This document shows, one piece after another, positions 1-8,535 of a DNA stretch of 16,925 nucleotides. The notes beneath the pieces are model-generated. The model was not told the DNA's origin. It searched no databases and was given only the letters and a program-made list of their open reading frames with translations. Position numbers and translations under genes: made by a program. Source of the DNA: Cyclostephanos tholiformis (lineage: Eukaryota > Bacillariophyta > Thalassiosirophyceae > Thalassiosirales > Thalassiosiraceae); NCBI GenBank assembly GCA_036939975.1, contig JALLPB010000369.1, forward strand, positions 1-16,925, given 5' to 3'. Numbering within the stretch: the first letter of the stretch is position 1; every line of letters begins with the position of its first letter.

Positions 1-26
1 CTGAGCTGGCAGTTCGCCACCTCAGT

Positions 27-63
27 GTCCCAATGCAGGACTGCTGGTCCCAATACTGGACTG
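27..63. repeat. Two-copy 20-bp direct repeat
   Basis: GTCCCAATGCAGGACTG at 27-43 is followed 20 bp later by GTCCCAATACTGGACTG at 47-63, with a few mismatches in the middle. It may continue to the left of the window. No function can be assigned. Confidence 0.6.
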
Positions 64-439
64 TGCATTCCTACATACATGGCTGGTATCAGACAGACTG
101 CAACCTAAGAATTCCTAGAGGAACCATTCCTAGGTAGATCATTTCGAATGCTCATAATTTTTCATTTGAAGGAAACTTTACCACTCTTGATCCGTAGCCG
201 TTTTTGAGACTCTTTTTCAGATTTAGATTTGCACTCCCTACTCGTCATGCTGCATCTCTAGTTTGGGGAAGGGGCCCATGGCAGGTTTATGGATCAATCA
301 TCACACGATGACATCAATGGCAATGTCAATGATGAGGAGTGCATGACAAGTTAGGGGGTGAGGAGGAGGTGGCGAGAGGAGGAGGAGCTTTGGCTTTGGT
401 CATGGATGATGATGGAAAAGAAATATTGAGAGTTAGGTA

Positions 440-477
440 GGGGCAGGGAAGGGAAAGTGTGGGGGGAGGGCAGGGGG
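440..477 (+). other. G-rich tract, candidate G-quadruplex
   Basis: Six G-runs of 3-6 bases (440-443, 446-448, 451-453, 461-466, 468-470, 473-477) lie within 38 bp with short loops, which satisfies the usual G4 folding pattern on the + strand. It forms the end of a longer purine-biased stretch beginning near 345. No gene lies within 1.9 kb in this window, so any regulatory role is unknown. Confidence 0.5.
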
Positions 478-740
478 ATTGTTGTACAAGGCCCTTTGTA
501 GAGGGCAACAGGGGCACTAAAAGTGCCCTGAAAATCCCCCTAAAGTCCCCAACCTCAGGAGTGGGGTGAGTTTTGGGGGTGTCCCAGTGTCACACATGAC
601 ATCAATTCCCCAGCGACCCCCCAGTGACCTCCAAGAAAAAGGGTGTTTACACCCAGTATAATATTTTATCCTCCTGTTATCACTGGTATAACAATTGTGT
701 CGGGACTAAGTAAGGGTTAACTAGGGGTATGGTGCATGCC

Positions 741-800
741 AATGTGGTCCAAAAACTCTTAAAACGTAACATTTTAAAGAGTTTTCTTTGTCCCCACATT
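741..800. repeat. Foldback hairpin, possible MITE remnant
   Basis: The arm AATGTGGTCCAAAAACTCTT (741-760) continues with AAAA to 764. It is mirrored by an inverted arm at 772-800 that ends CCCCACATT. The inner stem of about 13 bp has one bulge, around a loop of roughly 7 bases. Weaker complementarity may extend outward (about 706-839), including GTTAACTA against TAGGTAAAC. This structure fits a decayed non-autonomous foldback element. No target-site duplication was identified. Confidence 0.5.
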
Positions 801-1033
801 AAGATCTTCATGCTACATTTAGGTAAACTGATGCTTAATAGAGATCAATTGTTATAACAATAACATGCTAGTTGAACCCCACCAACCTTCTGGTCTCATC
901 AATGTGTCACACCCCTACTGTTAAAGGGGTTCTTGACATCACCTCCAGCTCCTTTTCAGCGGATGGACGATGAAAAAACTCGAAAAAATGGCATTTTTTG
1001 TCTGATTGCCCACTATTGGCTGCAATACTGGTT

Positions 1034-1300
1034 CCAATCGAAGCCCTAGACCTCCTCTATTGGGCAATACATGTGGTATTGTACTAGCGCACTACCACAG
1101 CCATCAAAATGGCCAGCAAAAATGGTAGTTTTTGTCATCATTTTTTTTAGCAACTCTGGCAGCCACCGATGCGATATGGAGTGAATATTCATCCAATAGC
1201 AGCATCCAATTGCTTCTATTAAAGCCCTGGACCTATGCTATTGGGTGATGCACTCAGTGTTGCACTGGTGCATCTGCAAGACCATCAAAATGGCAAGCAA
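1034..1300 (+). repeat. Diverged direct duplication, 181-bp spacing
   Basis: The segment at about 1034-1120 recurs at about 1215-1300. AAGCCCT occurs at 1041 and 1222, CTATTGGG follows in both copies, and CCATCAAAATGGC(C/A)AGCAA begins at 1101 and 1282. Spacing is exactly 181 bp with no indels between these anchors. Hand comparison of 1041-1119 with 1222-1300 gives about 70% identity, and the differences are mostly transitions. A weaker related motif (AAAAATGG followed by T-rich GTC) is also at 984-1001. It could be an old tandem duplication or two monomers of a satellite-like family. Confidence 0.55.
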
Positions 1301-1815
1301 CAGAGGTTGACTTGATTGTCTTTGAAGATTTTGCCATCATCATAAACAGGCTAATTTACATAGTAATAATTAATATAAACGAAAATCAAGCGACCATATT
1401 AATCTTAACCTTAACTATAAATTTAATTTAATCATATCATGTTTAACTACTCCATTATTAACGATGGACTAAAATGTTATAACTCAACTGCAGTTTTGAG
1501 CATATTGGTGGCTTTTAGCAAAGCCCCTAATTGATGCCATGCCCCGGCAAATGCCATGGTCATAGTCGTCAGTGCAACAAAAAAACACAAATCACAAAAC
1601 AGGTTTTAGCGAGCAGTTATTGTACTTTTTTGCTAGTTATTTGCATGGATTTCATAACACAAAATGGACTCTCTATTCTCTATTTATCTCATCAATGTGA
1701 CAATCTTCATGGAAAAGTAGATTGAGAGCATTGTAGATGACGAGCTCAGATAATATTTTATTGCATCAGATTTTTGAGCTTACAAAAATTGGTGGAGACA
1801 TTAAATTACGACCAT

Positions 1816-2034
1816 AGCTGTTAAGCTATTAATTAAGGCTTAACTAAGGCTTAACTATGGGTTAGCTAAGGGTGGGAATTTATTGGGAATTAGTACATGC
1901 CTACGAGTAACATCTCTTCCAAAAAACGCAGCTGAAAATGGAATTGGTACATGCCTACTAGACTCGCTATGCCAACCAATTCCTAACCCTAAGCTAACCC
2001 TTAGCTAAGCTTACTTAACCCTTAGATAACAGCT
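1816..2034. mobile_element. MITE-like element with imperfect inverted repeats
   Basis: The left arm starts AGCTGTTA (1816-1823) and runs through several TTAACTAAGG/TTAGCTAAGGG motifs to about 1880. The right arm is its imperfect reverse complement (about 1965-2034), ending TAACAGCT. The interior carries an 18-bp direct repeat, GAATTRGTACATGCCTAC, at 1887-1904 and 1941-1958. There is no ORF. Size (about 219 bp), terminal inverted repeats and AT-richness are typical of miniature inverted-repeat transposable elements. The superfamily is unknown and no clear target-site duplication was established. The arms contain a short telomere-like CCTAACCCTAA (1982-1992). Confidence 0.5.
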
Positions 2035-2167
2035 AAATAAGGTGACATTTGTTAGGCCAGTGGTAGTACTGCATGCCAAAGAGGGGAGCCTGCTTCAGGG
2101 TTTGACTGGAATACATATGATGGAGATTTTCGGGATTCTCGTGATTCCCATTATTATTTGAAATATT

Positions 2168-2175
2168 TGACGTCA
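2168..2175. promoter_or_regulatory. Palindromic CRE-type site TGACGTCA
   Basis: A perfect TGACGTCA lies about 240 bp upstream of the ATG at 2418. This is the bZIP/CREB consensus. In Phaeodactylum, TGACGT elements (CCREs) mediate CO2/cAMP-responsive transcription of plastid-related genes through bZIP factors. Its location ahead of a gene for a likely plastid protein is suggestive. An 8-mer can also occur by chance. Confidence 0.35.
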
Positions 2176-2417
2176 TCAGTATTTTGCATATTCAAGCAGC
2201 AGGCAGACACCCCGCAACAGCTGTCATATTGTGTAAAAACAATTTTGAAAACTTTTTAATCAAGAATACCAGATGAGGATATTGTAAAAAATACATTGAG
2301 CGCAATATTTATTATTTAGACAACACTAAAAAAATTTCTCCGATTTCCTCGCACGGGGTCTTCAATAGAAAAAGCTAGGTCTTCAATGGCGGCAAAAAAA
2401 AACAACACCTGGTCACC

Positions 2418-3522
2418 ATGAAAAAACTATTGTTGATATTCTCCTTTGCCATTGCCGGCACGGTCGGCGCCTTCCAGCAGCCACAACTTTGGCATCATTC
2501 CAAAAAAGTCGCGCTGCCACAAGATGTGCGTCCTGGTGCTTCGCTCATTAAGGCTGATATGGTTGCGATCCGCAACCCCTTCTGGAACGCCTTAAGTTCT
2601 CCCATGACGCCTGAGGCAAAAATCGATTATGTCGTGGACAGAGACTACAGCGTGGCACTGACGTTGATGGTTGTGGGAATTTGGCTAACCATGTTCCATC
2701 CCAGTAAGTGATTGATATCTCTCTAATGAGCTTCGCTCTTCGCGTTAACATTTGATGGCTCATTTCGATTGACTAATGCTTGGTCTATTTTCATCTGTGT
2801 CTCTTTTCTCAGGTGACTCCTTATTCATTGACGGCCTTGGGGGGGCATTCCATTTGTGGTTTGGATCCTTCATTGGGATGCAGACCATGAAGACCCGCGT
2901 CGTGTTCCATAAGGTAATGTTTGAGTTGAAAGTAATTTGTGACAATGCAGTTAGCCATGACCAAGCATTCTAACCAATACGTTTCTTCTCCGCGCTAGGA
3001 CTCCTTTGAATTGATGACTGTTACCAACAAGGTTTTGGGATTGCAGCGTGACAAGGGATTAAAGGCTAAGGAATATCGAAATTACGTTCTCGGTACTAAT
3101 AATGAGTGGTGAGTGTGCTTGTCAAATCGAGGACGATTTCAATATTTTCACAGTGCTCAATTATCAAATGCTTGTCTCACGTTATTCTAGGCGTTATGAT
3201 TCGTTCGTGAACTGGGATTTCTTTCCAAGCATACAGCTCCCTATCCTCGTTTATTTCAAGGAGACCCAGACTCCCAAGGTAAGTCATACGCGACTCTAAC
3301 TATGCTTCAAATGAAGCGATATTTAATGGTAACTTATGCTATTCATACCTCATTTAGAACATGCAAACCAAGGGAAGCATAGGCGCAAAATTGATGGATC
3401 GTCGTGACAATGGCCAAATGCATTGGTTCCCTGCTTACGCTAATGCAAGGCAACTTCGTGAACAGTTTGAAGCCCATGGTTGCAAAAAGATTGGGCCTGT
3501 TCATGGTGAAGAGTTCATGTAA
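2418..3522 (+). CDS. DUF3119-like membrane protein, probably plastid-targeted (5 exons)
   Basis: I assemble five exons with consistent phases: 2418-2703, 2813-2913, 2999-3108, 3191-3278 and 3358-3522. They are joined by GT-AG introns of 109, 85, 82 and 79 bp and give 249 residues. The start has good context (CACCATGA). Residues 1-18 form a signal peptide ending VGA before Phe19, like the diatom plastid cleavage motif. Hydrophobic segments lie at about 78-94 and 104-119. The C-terminal half matches my recollection of DUF3119, a cyanobacterial/plastid family: a GlyGly-rich helix ending in GMQT, then FVNWDFF, PILVYFKE (183-190), and HWFP (217-220) followed by an Arg-Leu-Arg-Glu helix. The molecular function of DUF3119 is not known to me. 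Inference: a thylakoid or envelope protein. The family call rests on motif memory without a profile search. Confidence 0.78.
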
Positions 3523-3699
3523 CGTAACCGATCTTTTATCTTACGATCATAAGTGAAGCAAGTTGATAAGTTTTCCATTTGGGGCAAATCTTTCACGACT
3601 GTCTGAATCAAAGAACCAACGTAACAAATATAACATGTGCCTACTAGATATGCGTACTTAACAAATCTACAGCTTTTTTTAATGAATGATTCACCACGC

Positions 3700-4873
3700 T
3701 TACTTCTTGGCACTTTTATTCTTCAATGCTTCAACATACGCTGTAAGATTCTTTTGCACGGCCTTTTGGGTGACGAAGCCACAGAAATGCTGAGTATCCT
3801 CATCCCTCTTTGCAATCATTCTGAAAATATGCTCTTCCCGGGTCACCATTTTACTCGCTACCCGTGCCTGTGGAGGAATTTTAGCATATATCTGCGCCTG
3901 AGTATACGCCTTTTGCAATAATGAGTTCTGTGCTTGGTCCTTGATTTGCGATGGTAACAAATCAACCAACTTATGGTCACCCGATTCAACTTGCTGATGT
4001 GGCACAATATCATCCACTAGTCCAATTGACAACGCCTGCTCCGGTGGAAAAAGTGTACCCAAAGCAAGAGCAAGTTCTGCCTGCCGGAAACCAATCGTCC
4101 TAACAAGCAGTTGTCCCATCCATGGTGGAGCTAAATTGTGTTGCCATGTCGTGTAGCAATAAAAAATACGTTAGAAGTTGCACGGTCGTAAACATACAGA
4201 CTGCACACAATATTCACTCACCAGCTATCCCAAGCTGGGTTTCGTTTAACCCAATGGTGGGTACGTGTTTCTTCTTGATATCATTGTTGGTATCCCCTTC
4301 AGACATCACGCGATAATCGCATGACATTGCAAGAAAACATCCCGCGGCAGGGGCATGGCCCTGTATTGCTGCCACAGTTGCAAGGCGCGATCCATATAGA
4401 TCGATGTACACCTGCTGTAAAGAGTTCCAGAACCTGGGAAGCCTGTCGTTGTCGGGAGCGACCAATTCTGTAATATCAAGTCCAGCCGAAAAGATTTTGG
4501 GGTTGGTCGAGGAGAGAATGACACTCTGAATTTTTGGGTTGGCTTCGACTGTTTTGAGGGAGTAACAGAGCGCCTCGTTCCTTTTATTATGCGCATAGAA
4601 ATTGTATATGATGAAGCGACCGCAAAAGTTATTTAGGATGACAATAGTATAATGCAGGAGTGGTTCGTTAATATACAACCCTGCTTACATTTCCAGAGAT
4701 AACGAGTTTGCCGGCGGGCGATTCATCGTGAGCATTGCAATTCCGGAATTTTCGTCGACGGTGCTGATCACCAAGTCATTGGCTACTGCTGGAGGTGAAT
4801 GTTTATGGGGGGCATGACTTTGATGACTGCGTCGACCCATAAAGAGCATAGCTCGTGCTCGCGGGGTATTCAT
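3700..4873 (-). CDS. ECI1: Enoyl-CoA delta-isomerase 1-like, mitochondrial (3 exons)
   Basis: Exons on the minus strand are 4873-4689, 4580-4222 and 4130-3700, with GT-AG introns of 108 and 91 bp, giving 324 residues (animal ECI1 is about 300). The crotonase fold is clear. It shows NSLSLEM (56-62), the oxyanion-hole segment FSAGLDIT (92-99), the GHAPAAGC loop (136-143) and GLNETQLGI (172-180), in which Glu175 corresponds to the family's catalytic glutamate. LFPPEQAL and a conserved C-terminal helix follow. The family converts 3-cis/trans-enoyl-CoA to 2-trans-enoyl-CoA in unsaturated fatty-acid beta-oxidation. The N-terminus is Arg/His-rich without acidic residues, suggesting a mitochondrial presequence. 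The C-terminus SAKK is not a peroxisomal PTS1. A roughly 9-residue insertion (about 156-170, DTNNDIKKK) precedes the catalytic loop. The gene is divergent from the one at 5195. Confidence 0.93.
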
Positions 4874-5194
4874 CGCGAGATAATCCAGGTGTATTTCAAG
4901 ATACGATATGAGAGATGAGCTCCTTTTGTCCTGTCTCCTCCCTTTGATTTGGGGCTCTTTTTAACTTGCCTCAATCACCTCTCGAGAGAACTGTCAACAT
5001 CAGTGATGCAGTAGTCCTGAGGTTAGTGGTGGGGTTGAAGCAAGAAGTTTGACATATATTATTATCGTACACATCGTCGTACCAACGAAAGTACGGAGGA
5101 AATCCTCCTGACGTTAGTCACGCGTTGAGTCCCACACTTCCTCTCCTGCTTATCATATCACAACAGATCACAACAACAAATTTGAAGTGAAACG
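4874..5194. promoter_or_regulatory. Putative bidirectional promoter (ECI1 / DUF1295 gene)
   Basis: The two divergent start codons are only 321 bp apart, so both promoters must lie here or extend into the genes. A TGACGT half-CRE occurs at 5109-5114, about 80 bp before the + strand ATG. There is an AT-rich stretch near 5053-5067 (ATATATTATTAT). Otherwise no element is recognisable and no ORF is present. Confidence 0.4.
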
Positions 5195-6619
5195 ATGCCA
5201 TCATCCCTAAGCCTCCGCACATGCTCGCCATGGCAGTGGGGCAAACTGAGTTTACTCCTTCTAGCCGGCATGAGTATCCCGCGTAGTGCCGCTTTCAACC
5301 ATGGCAGCAGGTTGCTCCTACTGACACCGACAAACACGTTTTCGCAGGCAAAGTCATCGCCGGGAGGCGTGCCTCGGTGTAATACTGTTACGAGCACGTC
5401 CTCCGCTCCAAGAGCTGGTAGTTTGACGATGAGCGCTGGAGGCATCAACAACAAAAAAGAATCGAAATCCAAAGGGTCGACTGTCCCTGCCATTTTCCTG
5501 GGAACGATGGCATTTATTTCCGGCATTTCAGTTTCCAACGCTGCTTCTACAGCCGCTGCAGCTGTATCTGGGGCCACCGTCGCTCCTCTCGTCCTACCGA
5601 CCATCACGCGGCTTGCCCTCGTCTGTTTACTCCCTACCCTCCTAGGATATTACAAGTCTGAATATGGAGTGAGCTATGGCTATGGCACTTCCATGGCGGC
5701 TTCCAGTTATCTCATCCTCTCCTCGATCGCCAACGCAGCTGGTTTGCCGCTTTTTCCGGCCATACAAGATTCTGCGTCTTTCGCACGCGTTCTTCAACCT
5801 GCTGGGATGGTAACGTTACTGAGCACAACACTGAGCAATCTTCAATCACTCCTCCCCGCCTCTCTCCCGGCGTTCCACGCATTCGCCATCCTCTTTTACG
5901 GGACAAGGCTTGACATGTTCCTTCTCTATCGCGAATTGTTCCTGGCTAGATTCCGTGCCATGAGAGAGCGAATCGAGGAACGTGCCAAAAAGCAGGGCAG
6001 CCGGTGGAAGAGGACACCGTTCTTGCTCAGCTGTGCGTTTTTATACTTTTGCATGATGTCCCCATTGTTGATCACCAGTCAAGTTTGCTCTGGCATTAGC
6101 ATGACATGTGGACCTAATCTGGGGTTGGACGGTGGGTTAGCTTCAATCCTGGAGCTATCGCTTCGGTTTTCTGTGGTAATGGCCCTACTTGGGTTCTTGC
6201 TGGGCGCTTTCGGTGACTTGAACAAAACTGTTTGCAAGGCTTTGCGTGGAGAAGACGAACTTGTAACGGGAGGGATTTTTCGCTTTTTGCGTCATCCAAA
6301 TTACACCGGAGAAGTGATCGGGTGGGTATCGAGCTGTCTTGCAGGATTCCTGGCTGTCATTTGGAAAACGGTTAGCATTGGCAGCTCGGGAGGACGCGTG
6401 GTGCTATGCAAAAGTATGGCCCCGTACCTCCTCTTGAGTGTGATGGGTGCAACTGGCATTTCATTTGTGCTGATGACTGCAACCACGGGGTTAGAATTTC
6501 GACAGAAGGAAAAATATGGTGGTACTGATGAGTATCAGCAGTGGATAAAGAAAAGCTGGGTGGGTTTCAAGTTGGCACCAAAAGAGGTTAGGAGTGAAGA
6601 TGCCGAATCAAAAAAATAG
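5195..6619 (+). CDS. DUF1295/ICMT-like multi-pass membrane protein with plastid presequence
   Basis: Single-exon gene of 474 residues, starting at AACGATGCC. Residues 1-33 look like a signal peptide ending SAA before Phe34, followed by a Ser/Thr/Lys-rich, acid-poor stretch to about 95. This is a classic diatom bipartite plastid presequence. Several hydrophobic segments follow (about 98-112, 130-151, 170-182, 224-236, 276-293, 318-341, 374-390, 409-428). The C-terminus carries the DUF1295/isoprenylcysteine-methyltransferase-like signature: GGIFRFLRHPNYTGE (359-373) and then Glu434-Arg-Gln with Tyr441/Tyr447 in the distal helix. Related families include steroid 5-alpha-reductase-like oxidoreductases and phospholipid or prenylcysteine methyltransferases. 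The substrate cannot be read from sequence; a plastid lipid or isoprenoid substrate is inference. The gene is convergent with the one at 7322-8535. Confidence 0.85.
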   Translation: MPSSLSLRTCSPWQWGKLSLLLLAGMSIPRSAAFNHGSRLLLLTPTNTFSQAKSSPGGVPRCNTVTSTSSAPRAGSLTMSAGGINNKKESKSKGSTVPAIFLGTMAFISGISVSNAASTAAAAVSGATVAPLVLPTITRLALVCLLPTLLGYYKSEYGVSYGYGTSMAASSYLILSSIANAAGLPLFPAIQDSASFARVLQPAGMVTLLSTTLSNLQSLLPASLPAFHAFAILFYGTRLDMFLLYRELFLARFRAMRERIEERAKKQGSRWKRTPFLLSCAFLYFCMMSPLLITSQVCSGISMTCGPNLGLDGGLASILELSLRFSVVMALLGFLLGAFGDLNKTVCKALRGEDELVTGGIFRFLRHPNYTGEVIGWVSSCLAGFLAVIWKTVSIGSSGGRVVLCKSMAPYLLLSVMGATGISFVLMTATTGLEFRQKEKYGGTDEYQQWIKKSWVGFKLAPKEVRSEDAESKK

Positions 6620-7321
6620 TTAATCAAATTGACAGAGTCTTCGTTGTTGAGATATATACAAGACGAGTTTGAGTTTATTGCCCATTTCATAAGGGTGCGG
6701 TGCCATTTCCAGTCAGAAAACATGACTTAACCGATAACACTATTTTCTACTTTTTTCACATATCTTCCAACTGAATTGGCGTGTTAAATCCTTTACCATA
6801 ACGAGCAGGAGTGACATAAAAGGAAAATGCGGTTTACATGGTTGTCACTTAAATGAACCGACTGCACCAATCGACGTTAGCGGATTTTTTTGTCGAATTG
6901 AAATGTTGCTACTTCTAGAGAGTAATACGAACAAAAACTTATCGGACAAATGTAACGCTGCGTTCTTTTCAAAAGTGTCAGCTGCTTGAGAACCATGTAT
7001 GATATCAGCAGGCCGCAGATGGTTTCGCGGAGACGTCGCGGCAAATATTAAACTGAACGGTATAATGCGGCAATTACGATACTATAGTACTTCTTAATCT
7101 CGGTCAAAGGAGTCTAAATACCTCCGATGGACAGGAAAAAAGGACATAATTTGCAAAAGCCAAAGTTATTTCAAGCGATATCATATATTCTGCAAAGAAA
7201 ATCTTTGAACCCAAAAACAAAAGGGCTCGTTTGTACGACACGACTCCCTAACCCACGACGGTTGTCCCGAAAGGAGAATGATTAGTATTTTCCCCTTTGG
7301 TGGTCATATAATATATATTAT
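6620..7321. other. Convergent intergenic region, nothing recognised
   Basis: 702 bp between the stop codons of two convergent genes. It is AT-leaning, with stop codons frequent in every frame and no RNA gene, repeat or element that I recognise. It should contain both 3' UTRs and polyadenylation signals. It also marks the transition from ordinary composition to the CGA/TCG-rich block that begins at about 7320. Confidence 0.6.
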
Positions 7322-7539
7322 TTAAGGAGACCAGACATCCCCATCCCTCCACGAGTCCTTATCAACGAATTCATCCCTCGAGTGCTTCCTCTTCGCCGCG
7401 TCGTAGAACGACTCGAGTCGCTTCTGGAACTGCTCGTCGTGCGCCCTGCCGAGATCGTTCACCTTGTCCCTGAGCATGCCCGCGATGTTGCCACCGCCCC
7501 AGTGCGTGATGTCGCTGTGGGTCTATGTGATGGGTGGGT

Positions 7540-7587
<48 letters not shown>

Positions 7588-8535
7588 AAATTGATAGACT
7601 CGATAAGTCATAATATCATCATCACAGGGCACGGAGAGTTGGAAATAATATACAGGCAAAAAAGGCGCGCGCGGGTACGATGGCGATAGCGGCAGTAGTA
7701 GGAGGAACAAACAACGGGGGGTGGAATATAATATATATATACATATACATAAACTCACGATCCTTCCACCGCGCTTCGACTCCTTCTCCTCGATGAATTC
7801 CGCATCGAGGACCATCGCCGCCCTAATCAACATGTCCATCGCATGTCGCACCCATCCGATCTCGACCTCGTCCACCTCCCCGCCACCCCGCCCGCCGACG
7901 CGCGCGAACGCGACCTTATCGTGATGCACGCTCGGTTCCACCCGCTCGAGTCCCCTCGCGGCCACCCCCCGTTCGTGCAGTCTCTCGACGATATTCACGA
8001 GTACGTCCGCCGCGAGGCGCCTCTCGCGCAATCGATCGCACAATTCGCGCAGCGATGAGACGTCGTCGACGTCGTTCGCGGCGTCGTCGTCGACGTCGTC
8101 GTCATTACGGGGGAAGAGCCGCTCGATGATGGCATCGGTGGCGGCATCCCTCGTCCTCTTCCTATCGATCAAGGTCGAGTGGAGCTCGTCCTCGCCGGAC
8201 CTTGCCTCGTCGCGCAGTTCGCGCGCCCTGCGCAGGAGCCTCTCGGCCTCGGTCTCGCCCGTCGGGGGGGGGGGGGCGTTCGTCGAGGAACGTAGTTCCG
8301 TGGTCGTCGTCGTCGTCGATGCCGTCGGGGCGCGATCGTCGTCGTATACGGGGGGGGGACGACGATGGTGGTAATGCGCGACACGACGATGGGGCGGCGG
8401 TACTACCACAAGAGGCGCGGGTACGTTCGGAACGATCGGCGACGGTAAGACGAACGACCCGGCGAAGGGGGTGGAGGAGGAGGAGGAGGAGGATGCGGCG
8501 ATCGCGGCGAGCGTGATGGACAGGACGGGGTGCAT
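7322..8535 (-). CDS. Uncharacterised protein with plastid-like presequence (2 exons)
   Basis: Exon 1 is 8535-7759 (259 codons), ending before GTGAGT. The intron is 7758-7523 (236 bp), ending CATAG. Exon 2 is 7522-7322 (66 residues plus stop), giving 325 residues. This acceptor keeps exon 2 in the coding-looking frame, which begins THSDITHWGGGNIAG. Residues 1-27 could be a signal peptide (hydrophobic, then a Ser run) ending AGS before Phe28, similar to diatom plastid signals. Pro- and Thr-rich low complexity follows to about 92. Then come a charged Arg/Glu helix (93-118), an Asp-rich spacer (144-159) and a compact predicted-helical region (160-255) with VERLHERGVAARGLERV. The C-terminus has regular helical spacing (Asp/Glu/Lys/Arg). 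I do not recognise the family. Exon 1 is very CGA/TCG-rich and includes a G13 run on the + strand (8264-8276) encoding prolines. Confidence 0.68.
7541..7584 (+). repeat. (GA)22 microsatellite inside an intron
   Basis: An uninterrupted 44-bp GA dinucleotide tract lies in the intron of the minus-strand gene, about 19 bp upstream of its 3' splice site. On the transcribed strand it reads (TC)22, so it doubles as the polypyrimidine tract. Length variation between alleles is likely. Confidence 0.95.

Larger units (their letters stand above)
1..2417. other. Gene-free AT-rich repeat-bearing region
   Basis: No convincing coding exon is visible on either strand. All open frames are short, several lack an ATG, and none shows a recognisable domain. 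The stretch contains a 20-bp tandem repeat (27-63), a purine-rich/G-rich tract (about 345-477), a foldback hairpin (741-800), a perfect 14-bp palindrome ATTGTTATAACAAT (848-861), an old direct duplication with 181-bp spacing (1034-1300), a MITE-like inverted repeat (1816-2034) and a CRE-type site (2168-2175). The last few hundred bases should include the promoter and 5' UTR of the gene starting at 2418. The overall look is that of intergenic DNA shaped by decayed non-autonomous repeats. Confidence 0.7.

Noticed and set aside
326..517. Minus-strand 63-codon Pro/Ser-rich frame
   Set aside because: It is a translation of a purine-rich tract with no domain, no introns and no neighbouring exons.
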